This document shows positions 1-7,307 of a stretch of 33,012 nt of DNA, in pieces. The DNA is from Euryarchaeota archaeon UBA202 (GTDB lineage: Archaea; Thermoplasmatota; E2; UBA202), in NCBI GenBank assembly GCA_002502685.1, contig DAQA01000034.1, forward strand, positions 1 through 33,012. Direction: 5' to 3'. Each line of letters begins with the position of its first letter. Position 1 is the stretch's first letter. The translations under genes were made by a program, and so were the position numbers. Below the pieces are notes generated by a model. The model ran no database searches, was not told the origin of the DNA, and saw only the letters and a list, made by a program, of their open reading frames with translations.

Positions 1-13
1 TGAGGAGATAGAT

Positions 14-217
14 ATGAGCATATTATGGGGTATACTAATAATCATAGCAGGTGTTTTACTATTAATTGGTGGTACATTAAAAAGTAATTTTATTATATAT
101 CGACTTATGGTTGCTCGCTCAAAAATATTATGGGGTGAGAATGTACATCGGTTTTACCAGATTGCAGGATTAATTGTCATAATTTTTGGTATATTGGTCA
201 CAATTAGGATTATTTAA
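14..217 (+). CDS. Small two-helix membrane protein
   Basis: Encodes 67 residues with two hydrophobic segments (about residues 4-22 and 47-66) around a short basic loop containing RLMVARSKILWG. A strong Shine-Dalgarno sequence (GAGGAGAT, positions 2-9) lies 4 bases before the ATG and supports this start. I do not recognise a named family; it resembles the small conserved hypothetical membrane proteins of archaea. It converges with the exported-protein gene on the other strand, 23 bases away. Any upstream operon partner lies outside the window. If the tRNA-like scar at 1849-1869 marks an element boundary, this gene may lie inside that element (inference). Confidence 0.6.
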   Translation: MSILWGILIIIAGVLLLIGGTLKSNFIIYRLMVARSKILWGENVHRFYQIAGLIVIIFGILVTIRII

Positions 218-240
218 ATGCTAATTGATAGCATGAATTT

Positions 241-1746
241 TTAAGATACAATACTTTTCATAATTATCTGAATAAAAAGCACTGATACCCTTTTAACAAC
301 ATCTTTTATTGAAAGATTTGCAGGTGATGTATAATACTGTGAATTTGCATGTATAATATCTTGAGAACCTTGATAAATCCAAGCTGTATTTCTACTGGCA
401 TAATAATTGCAATCAAAACCACCAACATAGAGGGCATCCTCATCATTTGCAAATGGAGATGGTTCAATAGTACGCACAGCAACAAGAGATGGAGAAAGCC
501 CATATCCATTATCTATACGGGATAGATCATAATCATATGCATCATTTCTTATAACAATCCATTCACCACCATCCCAATTTCCATAAAATGGTCGACCACT
601 AATAAGAACACCTTTATATCCAAGTCCTATTTCCACACCAAATATTAGGGTTTCATTCGGTTCATTAGAGGATAGAAATACCATATCATTATATGCACCA
701 AGAACCGATTCTACCTTTTGACCAAGTCGTTCTGTTAGCATTTCTTGAAGGTTGCACTCCAATATTTCTTTATAATCATTCGAAGGTTCTACTCTAATAA
801 TCATTCCATTTAAGAAAAAAAGAAGCGATTGACTATTATCTCCCGGTGAAGAGATAGTAGTTAATCCTCGAATGCCGCCTCCTGCAGATGTAACTTTATC
901 AGGACTAACAATAGTACTTGTGAATACTTTCTTCCATGAAGGATGTTCCCCATTCATCCTACGATATAATGATGTTTCTGATGAAACATATAGGTGATTA
1001 TTACAAATAGCAAAACCCATTGGACGCATAGGGAGAGATTCAATTTCAGGTTTTGCACCCCATTCAATACATCCAGGTGATGACGAATTATATACACCAC
1101 TCACAATACCTTCCACCCCTGCTGCCGCAAATAAACGGTCAACACCAGTAATATTATCGTGATATACAATAAATGCTCGGATAGTGTTAGATATTTCAGG
1201 AGACTCTCCCAATGTGGTCATTTCCCAATTACCTGTATTATCATTACGAGTTAATACACGACCCGATCCCCAAATTTCTTGTGTTCCTACAACTAAAAGA
1301 TTGATTGTTCTATTCAATTGTTTTCCAAATCCATCTGTTTTAAAACGGATAGATTCCAATGCAGTTGCACGAATAGAAGGTCCAGGAAGGGTGACATCAA
1401 CAATCCATTCACTGCTTGAATTATCAAGACGAAGTATTTGTACTCCAGGCCAAGGTCTCATTCTTAAATCAATTGCATAAGGTTTATCCATCCAATACCC
1501 TGATGCTGCAAATAATTTTTCATTATGACCAACTAAATGTAATATCTCAGTTCCACCCATATACTGTCCAAACACATCTGTATTTCCCACTATCCACGAA
1601 GGTGTAAAATACTCATGAATTGTTTTTTCATAATTTGAAAATGAATTATGATGATCTATTGATTGGTTTTTAGCTTGATTAATAGATGAAGAAAAAAATA
1701 ATAGTGATAGTATGAGAATAACTAGGATTAACTTTTTATTCATCAT
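241..1746 (-). CDS. Exported beta-rich (propeller-like) protein of unknown function
   Basis: 501 residues. It begins with an N-terminal signal peptide: a KK pair, a hydrophobic stretch at about residues 5-20, then a polar region. The rest is rich in beta-forming, Gly and aromatic residues, with recurring short blocks such as LFAASGYW, LFAAAGVEG, LYVSSET and LYVGGFD. These are spaced like the blades of a beta-propeller, but I cannot assign a specific family. Several N-x-S/T sequons fit an exposed glycoprotein. The start (ATG 1746, or the adjacent ATG 1743) has no Shine-Dalgarno; a TATA element about 25 bp upstream indicates leaderless expression. The last 25 residues are hydrophobic and basic, perhaps a C-terminal anchor or a slightly altered end. 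Confidence 0.6.
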   Translation of the reverse strand: MMNKKLILVILILSLLFFSSSINQAKNQSIDHHNSFSNYEKTIHEYFTPSWIVGNTDVFGQYMGGTEILHLVGHNEKLFAASGYWMDKPYAIDLRMRPWPGVQILRLDNSSSEWIVDVTLPGPSIRATALESIRFKTDGFGKQLNRTINLLVVGTQEIWGSGRVLTRNDNTGNWEMTTLGESPEISNTIRAFIVYHDNITGVDRLFAAAGVEGIVSGVYNSSSPGCIEWGAKPEIESLPMRPMGFAICNNHLYVSSETSLYRRMNGEHPSWKKVFTSTIVSPDKVTSAGGGIRGLTTISSPGDNSQSLLFFLNGMIIRVEPSNDYKEILECNLQEMLTERLGQKVESVLGAYNDMVFLSSNEPNETLIFGVEIGLGYKGVLISGRPFYGNWDGGEWIVIRNDAYDYDLSRIDNGYGLSPSLVAVRTIEPSPFANDEDALYVGGFDCNYYASRNTAWIYQGSQDIIHANSQYYTSPANLSIKDVVKRVSVLFIQIIMKSIVS

Positions 1747-1761
1747 TAATTAAAATTATGT

Positions 1762-1778
1762 ATTTATTATATATTACT
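1762..1778 (-). promoter_or_regulatory. Archaeal TATA promoter for the exported protein
   Basis: Read on the minus strand, the stretch gives a purine-rich BRE-like AAAGTAA followed by TATATAATAA, centred about 25 bp before the ATG at 1746. This is the expected TATA-to-start-site distance, so the transcript should begin at or next to the start codon. Confidence 0.5.
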
Positions 1779-1848
1779 TTACCCAGATCCCAATAAAAAA
1801 TATTTTTAAATTAATTGATTAGAAATAATTATTTACTAGTAAATCGGT

Positions 1849-1869
1849 GTTCAAATCCCTTCCCCGGCA
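1849..1869 (+). other. tRNA-Met 3'-end fragment, candidate att scar
   Basis: The 21 bases read as the 3' end of a tRNA: GTTCAAATC (T-loop), CCCTT (T-stem 3' strand), CCCCGGC (acceptor 3' strand) and discriminator A. The acceptor half implies a tRNA starting GCCGGGG, as in archaeal elongator tRNA-Met. The bases before it do not pair (a T-stem would need AAGGG, but CGGTG is present) and upstream sequence is AT-rich, so there is no complete tRNA here. Such 3' fragments are the usual product of tyrosine-recombinase integration into a tRNA gene. With this orientation the element would lie to the left (inference). Confidence 0.5.
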
Positions 1870-1924
1870 TGCCTATTTTGACGGTAGATTCGCACCCGAA
1901 TCATGGTAAGTCTGCCAGCTCTTG

Positions 1925-2403
1925 TTATACTTCGCCCGTCCACCAAAACCCGTCACTGGTATAGATACACAAACCCATACCTCATTTAATAGTAAAATTA
2001 TCATGGGTACATCCACAACATGGATAATAAACTGTTGTGCCCGGGCATCAAATATGGTCACTACTGAGGTGCCACTAATGTTTTCACCCACTGACTCCAC
2101 CGTAGTGGAATAGTCATGGTACCAGCCCACAATATCCCAGTCCTCATAGATGCGGACATTGACGCTGGTGATGGATACATCAGGTCTATCAAGAAAGCTA
2201 TCTTGTGCACAATACACAAAGTATCCTACGCCATCCACAATGGGAAAATCATCATGAATTATTTCCCTCACATGAGTCAAAAAAGTCTGGTTATTGGCAT
2301 CAAATATGACCCCAGCAGTATAACACGTAATAATAAGATTTATAAAATTATCTGGTAAAATATAATGCCGAAAGATTAAGGAGCTATAATTGAAAATTTT
2401 CAT
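1925..2403 (-). pseudogene. Decayed surface-repeat protein fragment
   Basis: The frame open from 2403 encodes two copies of one repeat: GVIFDANNQTFLTHV in the first, and VGWYHDYSTT, GENISG and VVTIFDARAQQFIIHVV in the second. Comparable modules occur in exported proteins of Thermoplasmata (from memory). After the Pro codon at 2007-2005 the open frame stops resembling the repeat. Adding one base restores HDNFTIK, then a TGA at 1984-1982 (one change from CGA Arg, which the repeat predicts), then GMGLCIYTSDGFWWTGEV and TAA at 1927-1925. So a one-base deletion and a nonsense change have broken it. It also lacks a signal peptide. The uncorrected frame runs on to 1873 through unrelated sequence. 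Confidence 0.65.
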
Positions 2404-2430
2404 TTGAACTTATTTTTTATAGGAAAACGA

Positions 2431-2440
2431 AAATTTATAT
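2431..2440 (+). promoter_or_regulatory. TATA box for the CBS-antiporter operon
   Basis: AAATTTATAT, preceded by purine-rich GGAAAACG as a BRE-like element, is centred about 26 bp before the GTG at 2462. This is the spacing expected for a leaderless transcript and supports that start. Confidence 0.5.
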
Positions 2441-2461
2441 CTGGATAACATATTATCTAAT

Positions 2462-2920
2462 GTGGACCTAAAAGAACTGCATCAAAAGAAAATAAAAGAG
2501 GTTCTCAACGAGCGACATATTTTAAATTTGCCGTTGGTATCAAAAGACGCGGGTATCAATACGATTTTTTCCGTTCTTACCGGAAGAGACCATATCTGGA
2601 TTGTAGATAAAAAAGGGAGTAAAAAACTGGTTGGTTTGATTACAGAAAGTGATGCATTAAAGCTTCTTGCTCCTTCCCGTGTACCAAAGTATGCCTTCGG
2701 CTGGCGACATGGGATTTCATTGCAGTATGGCACAGCAAAAACAGCAAGCGACATTATGCATAAACAGTTGTGCATCTGTTCATTGGACGATACGGTAGGC
2801 CGGGTTCTATCGCGCATGGTCAACGCAGGTTTAAGGAGGTTACCCGTGGTTGAAAAGGATGAGATCGTAGGAGAAATCGCTGTACATTATATTCTTCAAT
2901 TAACATTAGGTAAAGTATAA
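2462..2920 (+). CDS. Tandem CBS-domain protein, putative antiporter regulator
   Basis: 152 residues forming a pair of CBS domains. The first covers about residues 15-75 (DHIWIVDKKGSKKLVGLITESDALKLL) and the second about 93-150 (ASDIMHKQLCICSLDDTVGRVLSRMVNAGLRRLPVVEKDEIVGEIAVHYIL). CBS pairs bind adenine nucleotides or S-adenosylmethionine and gate transporters or enzymes. The GTG start at 2462 has no Shine-Dalgarno but sits 26 bp after a TATA box. Its TAA stop overlaps the next ATG by one base (TAATG), so translation is probably coupled to the antiporter. Regulation of that antiporter by the CBS pair is inference from the coupling. Confidence 0.85.
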   Translation: MDLKELHQKKIKEVLNERHILNLPLVSKDAGINTIFSVLTGRDHIWIVDKKGSKKLVGLITESDALKLLAPSRVPKYAFGWRHGISLQYGTAKTASDIMHKQLCICSLDDTVGRVLSRMVNAGLRRLPVVEKDEIVGEIAVHYILQLTLGKV

Positions 2921-4086
2921 TGCTACTGGAGATAGGTCTTGCCCTAATCCTTGCAAAACTATTAGGGCATTTATTTGAAAAAATAAGGCAGCCAATAGTC
3001 ATAGGGGAGATTTTATCAGGGATAGTAATAGGACCATTCATCATAGGAAAATTTTTTGATATAGATTTTCTCACACCTGAAATTGAAGGTATTGCCCAAA
3101 TTGGCATTATTTTTCTTCTGTTTATCTCGGGTTTAGAGATAGGTACAAAGGAAATAAAGACGGCGGGAAAACAGGGATTAATCATAGCTATTTTTGGGGC
3201 AATACTCTCATTTGTTTTTGGCTATCTGGTTGGGTATGCAATGGGATATGATACAAATGTAAACATTGCTATTGGGAATATTTTTGTTGCAACAAGTGTC
3301 GGCATAACGGTCCGAGCACTCATGGAATTAGATGCATTACATTCAAACATTGGCCAGTTGATATTAACCAGTGCTATCTTAGATGACCTGTTTGGGATGA
3401 TAATTCTCTCCATGACCCTTGGAAAAGGAAGCCCTCCAATGCTCATCATTAAAATTCTCATCTTTTTTATTGCATTTTTTCTCTTGTATTATACGATAAA
3501 GAAATTAAAGGGATCCAAGTTATACATACCTCGCCTTGTATTAACACTTGGGATTGCATTTGCGTTTATATTTTCAGCTTTTGCACAAAATCTGGGGTTA
3601 GCCACCATAATTGGTGCATTTTTCGCAGGTTTACTATTTAGTAATCTTTCTCAAAGACGAAGAATGCTTAATGCGGTACGGCCAATGGGAGAACTATTCT
3701 TTATTCCCCTTTTTTTTGTATCGGTAGGTGCATCATTTGATTTTAATGCCTTGGGAGATATAGGATTTTTTGTCATATTTTTTATTTCAATGGCCTTACT
3801 TGCAAAAGCAATTGGTTGCTCCCTAGGGGCAAAAATTAGTAAAGTTAACATCAGAGATTCTTTAACCATTGGTGTCGGGATGATGCCCCGAATGGAGGTA
3901 GCATTAGTAGTTGTATCTACAGAAATTGCCAGGGAAATATTCAAGAAACCTCTAGCTGATCAGGTGATGGCAGGAACAATCCTCTTAGTAATCGTGTCAT
4001 CCTTAATAACCCCGCTTTTGCTAAAAAGGCTTTATAAACCACAAGAAAATAAAACAAAATCAGTTAATAATACACTAACCTCATAA
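2920..4086 (+). CDS. CPA2-family cation/proton antiporter
   Basis: 388 residues of almost continuous transmembrane helices, the length of the membrane domain of CPA2 antiporters (KefB/NapA type). Seen motifs: GEILSGIVIGP at about residues 29-39, LLFISGLE at about 66-73, ATSVGITVRA at about 124-133, and an adjacent pair of acidic residues D155-D156 in SAILDDLFGM. In NapA-like members the two Asp residues go with electrogenic Na+/H+ exchange, while Kef proteins carry a different residue at the first position, so Na+(or K+)/H+ exchange is the better guess. There is no cytosolic TrkA-N/RCK domain; the coupled CBS protein may supply the regulatory part. The C-terminus is a short polar tail. Confidence 0.85.
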   Translation: MLLEIGLALILAKLLGHLFEKIRQPIVIGEILSGIVIGPFIIGKFFDIDFLTPEIEGIAQIGIIFLLFISGLEIGTKEIKTAGKQGLIIAIFGAILSFVFGYLVGYAMGYDTNVNIAIGNIFVATSVGITVRALMELDALHSNIGQLILTSAILDDLFGMIILSMTLGKGSPPMLIIKILIFFIAFFLLYYTIKKLKGSKLYIPRLVLTLGIAFAFIFSAFAQNLGLATIIGAFFAGLLFSNLSQRRRMLNAVRPMGELFFIPLFFVSVGASFDFNALGDIGFFVIFFISMALLAKAIGCSLGAKISKVNIRDSLTIGVGMMPRMEVALVVVSTEIAREIFKKPLADQVMAGTILLVIVSSLITPLLLKRLYKPQENKTKSVNNTLTS

Positions 4087-4139
4087 AACTATATATCAAT
4101 CTTTATATAAAAATAATCTGCTGCAGTTGTTTATCGTAA

Positions 4140-4150
4140 TATTTTTTTTA
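4140..4150 (+). terminator. T-run terminator after the antiporter
   Basis: An uninterrupted run of T residues lies about 55 bases after the antiporter stop. Archaeal RNA polymerase terminates at such runs without needing a hairpin. The next gene lies on the opposite strand, so termination here makes sense. Confidence 0.4.
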
Positions 4151-4196
4151 ATTATTATTAGAGATATATAAGATTAAAAATCAACACTTATGAAGC

Positions 4197-4547
4197 TTAC
4201 ATATGTGGTACAAGTTTTGCGGCAAGCATGTCTTTTGGCATTGCACCAACAATTCTGTCAACTAATCCCCCATTTTTAAATACGAGCAAGGTTGGTATAC
4301 CCATTATTTGGTGTTTAGCTGATGTAACTGGATTTTCACCAACATTAAATTTTCCGAAAACAATTTTTCCTTGCATTTCTTTTGCAAGTTCTTCGACAAC
4401 AGGCTCAACCATTCTGCATGGACCACACCACGGTGCCCAGCAATCAACTACAACAAGGTTATATTTCTTTATTATCTTGTCAAAGTCTGCATCTGTTACC
4501 TCGAAAGGAGCGTCCGATATATTTTCTTTCATTTTTTTTTTCTCCAT
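4197..4547 (-). CDS. trxA: Thioredoxin
   Basis: 116 residues, a single thioredoxin fold. It has the redox motif W40-C41-G-P-C44 and the cis-proline segment GIPTLLVF, so it should be a cytosolic disulfide reductase. Two starts are possible. The upstream ATG at 4547 encodes an extra MEKKK. The internal ATG at 4532 is preceded by GGAG and nine A, with GGAG overlapping the first ATG; this Shine-Dalgarno favours initiation at 4532 (111 residues). It lies 240 bases after the metal-exporter-like permease pair on the same strand and may be transcribed with it, but the gap leaves this open. Confidence 0.93.
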   Translation of the reverse strand: MEKKKMKENISDAPFEVTDADFDKIIKKYNLVVVDCWAPWCGPCRMVEPVVEELAKEMQGKIVFGKFNVGENPVTSAKHQIMGIPTLLVFKNGGLVDRIVGAMPKDMLAAKLVPHM

Positions 4548-4787
4548 TATATATCTCGTTTGTAATTTTTCTAGTTTTCCCTCTTTTAGGTCACTTTACA
4601 TATTGCTTAGTGATGACAAAGAATAGAACTTCATTATTTAATGTTTGTATTAAAATGTTTTACAGCCACGATATATATTCATTTCCTTCAATGGATGATT
4701 ATTTCTTTTAATAGATTGTTAGTCCTGCTTTTTTAGTGGGAATGAAATAATTTTTTTATAAAAGCATGATTTGAATTTTCTTTTTGG

Positions 4788-5813
4788 CTAGAATCCTAAA
4801 ATGAAAAGTGACAAACCTATCGCTAATCCAAAAACAAAATTAAACATTTTAATATACACAGAATCTTTAATAGTATAAGATAATAAGGGCAGCATTCCGT
4901 GTCCGTCTTGCACAATAGAACTTGTTAGTAGTACAGAAAAAGGGATTAACCCAGAGGAATACATCATCACAAAAACCATATGAGGACCGGCCTCGGGGAT
5001 TATGCCTATCAAAGCACTAATCAAAAGGACCCATCCCATATTTTCTGTTACAAAACCTTCTAGATTCCCGTACTGAAAACTGATTTCAATAAAAAAAAGA
5101 GTGAAAAATGTCCAAAGAAATACCTTCCAAATATGCTTTTTTACTAGATGGTTCCATATATGTTCCTTGAGATAATGATCAGATACTGTTGCGACAATAA
5201 ACGTTGTGACAACAAGCAATGAAAAAAGGGTTACTCTTTCCCAGTTCCATATCTGGGGACCTATAATTCCTAATCCTATTACCGCTAGAGCTAAAAAAAG
5301 AAAAATCAGGATTATATACCGGGGAATAGAAAATCTAGGAAAATTCTTTAAGACCCCTGGTTCAAAACAGGGGCATTCCTCGTCATAATGTACCTTTTGT
5401 AACGTGCATTCTTGGCATGGAACAATTTTAAGGAAAGATGCCACTTTATCTGAAAGCCAAGCGGCTACAATCCCCAATATAAATAATAAACCAAAAAGAA
5501 GTACTGCCTCCTGGGGAAATAAAGTCAGCATTACAAATGCCTCGTCGCCACTGGTGGCAATCATCCCACCAACAATAGCACCAAACGATATGAGGCCATG
5601 AACATAAAAGGACACATTCATAAAAGCCCCTAAACAACCAGGTGTTGAACCCAGGAAAGATGCTACAAGATACTGACGCAGTATTCCGCCTTTAACTGCT
5701 TCTTGCATTTTTCCTTTAGTAAAAACATTGAAATAATCGATGATCAGCATCATTGTAAACACAAAGATACTTATCATAACTGCATTACTTAGGATAGGAT
5801 CTAATTCAAGCAT
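4788..5813 (-). CDS. ArsP_2-like metal-exporter-type permease, large subunit
   Basis: 341 residues with about eight to ten hydrophobic helices in two halves: residues about 10-125 (including FLGSTPGCLGAFMNVSFYVHG and SGDEAFVMLTLFP) and about 165-341 (including ALIGIIPEAGPHMVFVMMYSSGLIP and QDGHGMLPLL). The Gly/Pro-rich re-entrant motifs and length fit the putative heavy-metal exporters called ArsP_2 (Pfam PF11449), related to the COG0701 permeases. Between the halves is a cytosolic loop with Cys, His and acidic residues (CQEC, then H, DEECPC), a plausible soft-metal site. The start overlaps the upstream gene by 8 bases, so the two are co-translated. The actual substrate (arsenite, Mn or other) is not shown by the sequence. 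Confidence 0.65.
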   Translation of the reverse strand: MLELDPILSNAVMISIFVFTMMLIIDYFNVFTKGKMQEAVKGGILRQYLVASFLGSTPGCLGAFMNVSFYVHGLISFGAIVGGMIATSGDEAFVMLTLFPQEAVLLFGLLFILGIVAAWLSDKVASFLKIVPCQECTLQKVHYDEECPCFEPGVLKNFPRFSIPRYIILIFLFLALAVIGLGIIGPQIWNWERVTLFSLLVVTTFIVATVSDHYLKEHIWNHLVKKHIWKVFLWTFFTLFFIEISFQYGNLEGFVTENMGWVLLISALIGIIPEAGPHMVFVMMYSSGLIPFSVLLTSSIVQDGHGMLPLLSYTIKDSVYIKMFNFVFGLAIGLSLFILGF

Positions 5814-6186
5814 CTTCTTCCTTTAATCCAATATATTTATCTTCTATTACTTCAATAATTTTTCCTTGGGCCATAGAAGCAATGATTAGATATACACAGA
5901 GAATAACAACAAAAAATTCTTTTAAAAGATCTCCGCTGAGGATATAACTCGTGATCGGATTTCCTGCAGAAATATTTCCAATAGCTAATCCCAGAATGGT
6001 ATCTTTTAATAAGCCCCCTGTAAAAACTGACGGGATTAATGCAGTGGAAACATAGATTTTAAATAATCCTATAAGTAAAATAATTCCAAATAAGACAGGT
6101 GCTATTGTTGCAAAGTTTTTTATTGTTTTATAAAAAGGGTGCGCTAAATTAGACTTATTTAAAATATCTATTTTTTTAAAGACCAT
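5806..6186 (-). CDS. Small permease subunit (COG0701-like half)
   Basis: 126 residues with three or four hydrophobic helices and the block GLAIGNISAGNPITSYILSGDLL (about residues 70-92), a Gly-Asn-Pro motif like that of COG0701 permease halves. A charged C-terminus overlaps the start of the larger permease gene by 8 bases. The two probably form one transporter; in many genomes comparable segments lie in one chain, so this looks like a split or heteromeric version (inference). An AT-rich TATA-like AAATATATC lies 20-25 bp upstream on the minus strand. Function is inferred from the partner. Confidence 0.6.
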   Translation of the reverse strand: MVFKKIDILNKSNLAHPFYKTIKNFATIAPVLFGIILLIGLFKIYVSTALIPSVFTGGLLKDTILGLAIGNISAGNPITSYILSGDLLKEFFVVILCVYLIIASMAQGKIIEVIEDKYIGLKEEDA

Positions 6187-6308
6187 TTACCACATTCATT
6201 GATATATTTCTCAAACGGCTCAGTTCTTGGCATAGTTAATTCTTTTTATTGGACGTTTGTTGATATAATAAATATTCTTTATCATTTCAATACAATCACC
6301 ATATATTT

Positions 6309-7307
6309 TTATCTCATACCTTTACCAACTATTTTTTTTCCACAATAGGGACAGAAACCATTTTTGAGGTTATCTACCGCTATGCCAAAGCCACTCCTCT
6401 CAATCAAAAGTTTTCCACATTGTGGGCAATATGTATTTTCTCCCTCATTAAGATTACCCTGATAGACATACTCCAGCCCAGCTTTTGTACCTATTGCAAC
6501 AGCTTTCCTCAATGTTTCTATAGGTGTCGGATGTATATCATTTAACTTGTAAGTTGGGTAAAACCCTGTAACATGCCAGGGAATAGTAGTATCTATGTTT
6601 CTTATAAACTCTGCAGTTCTTTTCAACTCCTCGGAATCATCGTTATAGCCAGGTATAATAAGAGTTGTCACCTCTATCCAAATGCCAAGTTCATAATGGA
6701 GTTTTATATTGTCTAAAATCGGTTGAAGTTTTGCACCACAAACCTTTCTATAAAACTGGTTATTCATGCTTTTTAAATCTATATTTGCTGCATCTAAGTA
6801 AGGAGAAATCTCTTTTAATGCTTCACCAGAAATGTATCCATTAGTTATAAAGAGATTTTTTAAACCTTTTTTATGGGCAACTTTTGCAGTTTCATATGCA
6901 AACTCAAAAAATATAGTGGGTTCAGTATAGGTATATGCTATGGATTGGCACCTGCTAGTAATAGCGTTCTGTATTATGTCTTCAGGAACAGCTTCCTTGC
7001 CAACTATTTTGTTTTTTACTTGAGAGATTTCCCAGTTTTGACAATGAAGACAATGAAAATTACATCCCATTGTCGCTATTGAATATGCTGTTGATCCCGG
7101 GTAAAAATGGAATAACGGTTTCTTTTCAATAGGGTCAACATGACATGCTATTAATTTTCCATACACCAAGGAATATAATATCCCATCCCTGTTTTCCCTG
7201 GCTTGACATATTCCTCTTTTCCCTGGCGATATAACACATTTATGATGACAAAGACCGCATCTTACCTTATCCCCTTCAAGTTTTTGGTAAAACACTGCCT
7301 CTTTCAT
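6309..7307 (-). CDS. amrS: AmmeMemoRadiSam system radical SAM enzyme AmrS
   Basis: 332 residues, normal length for AmrS. An N-terminal Cys cluster (C17, C20, C24, C34 in CGLCHHKCVISPGKRGIC) precedes VDPIEKKPLFHFYPGS, then the radical SAM motif C82-x3-C86-x2-C89 (CNFHCLHCQNWEIS). A C-terminal zinc ribbon has two CxxC pairs (YCPQCGK and FCPYCGK). AmrS belongs to the widespread AmrA/AmrB/AmrS group, whose exact reaction is unclear; no AmrA (AMMECR1) or AmrB (Memo) gene is in the window. Its ATG overlaps the nadA stop as ATGA, so the two are translationally coupled. It is the last gene of that pair. Confidence 0.9.
   Translation of the reverse strand: MKEAVFYQKLEGDKVRCGLCHHKCVISPGKRGICQARENRDGILYSLVYGKLIACHVDPIEKKPLFHFYPGSTAYSIATMGCNFHCLHCQNWEISQVKNKIVGKEAVPEDIIQNAITSRCQSIAYTYTEPTIFFEFAYETAKVAHKKGLKNLFITNGYISGEALKEISPYLDAANIDLKSMNNQFYRKVCGAKLQPILDNIKLHYELGIWIEVTTLIIPGYNDDSEELKRTAEFIRNIDTTIPWHVTGFYPTYKLNDIHPTPIETLRKAVAIGTKAGLEYVYQGNLNEGENTYCPQCGKLLIERSGFGIAVDNLKNGFCPYCGKKIVGKGMR

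Noticed and set aside
1873..1924. C-terminal tail of the 176-residue frame
   Set aside because: It exists only because of the frameshift in the repeat pseudogene; the corrected frame ends at 1925.
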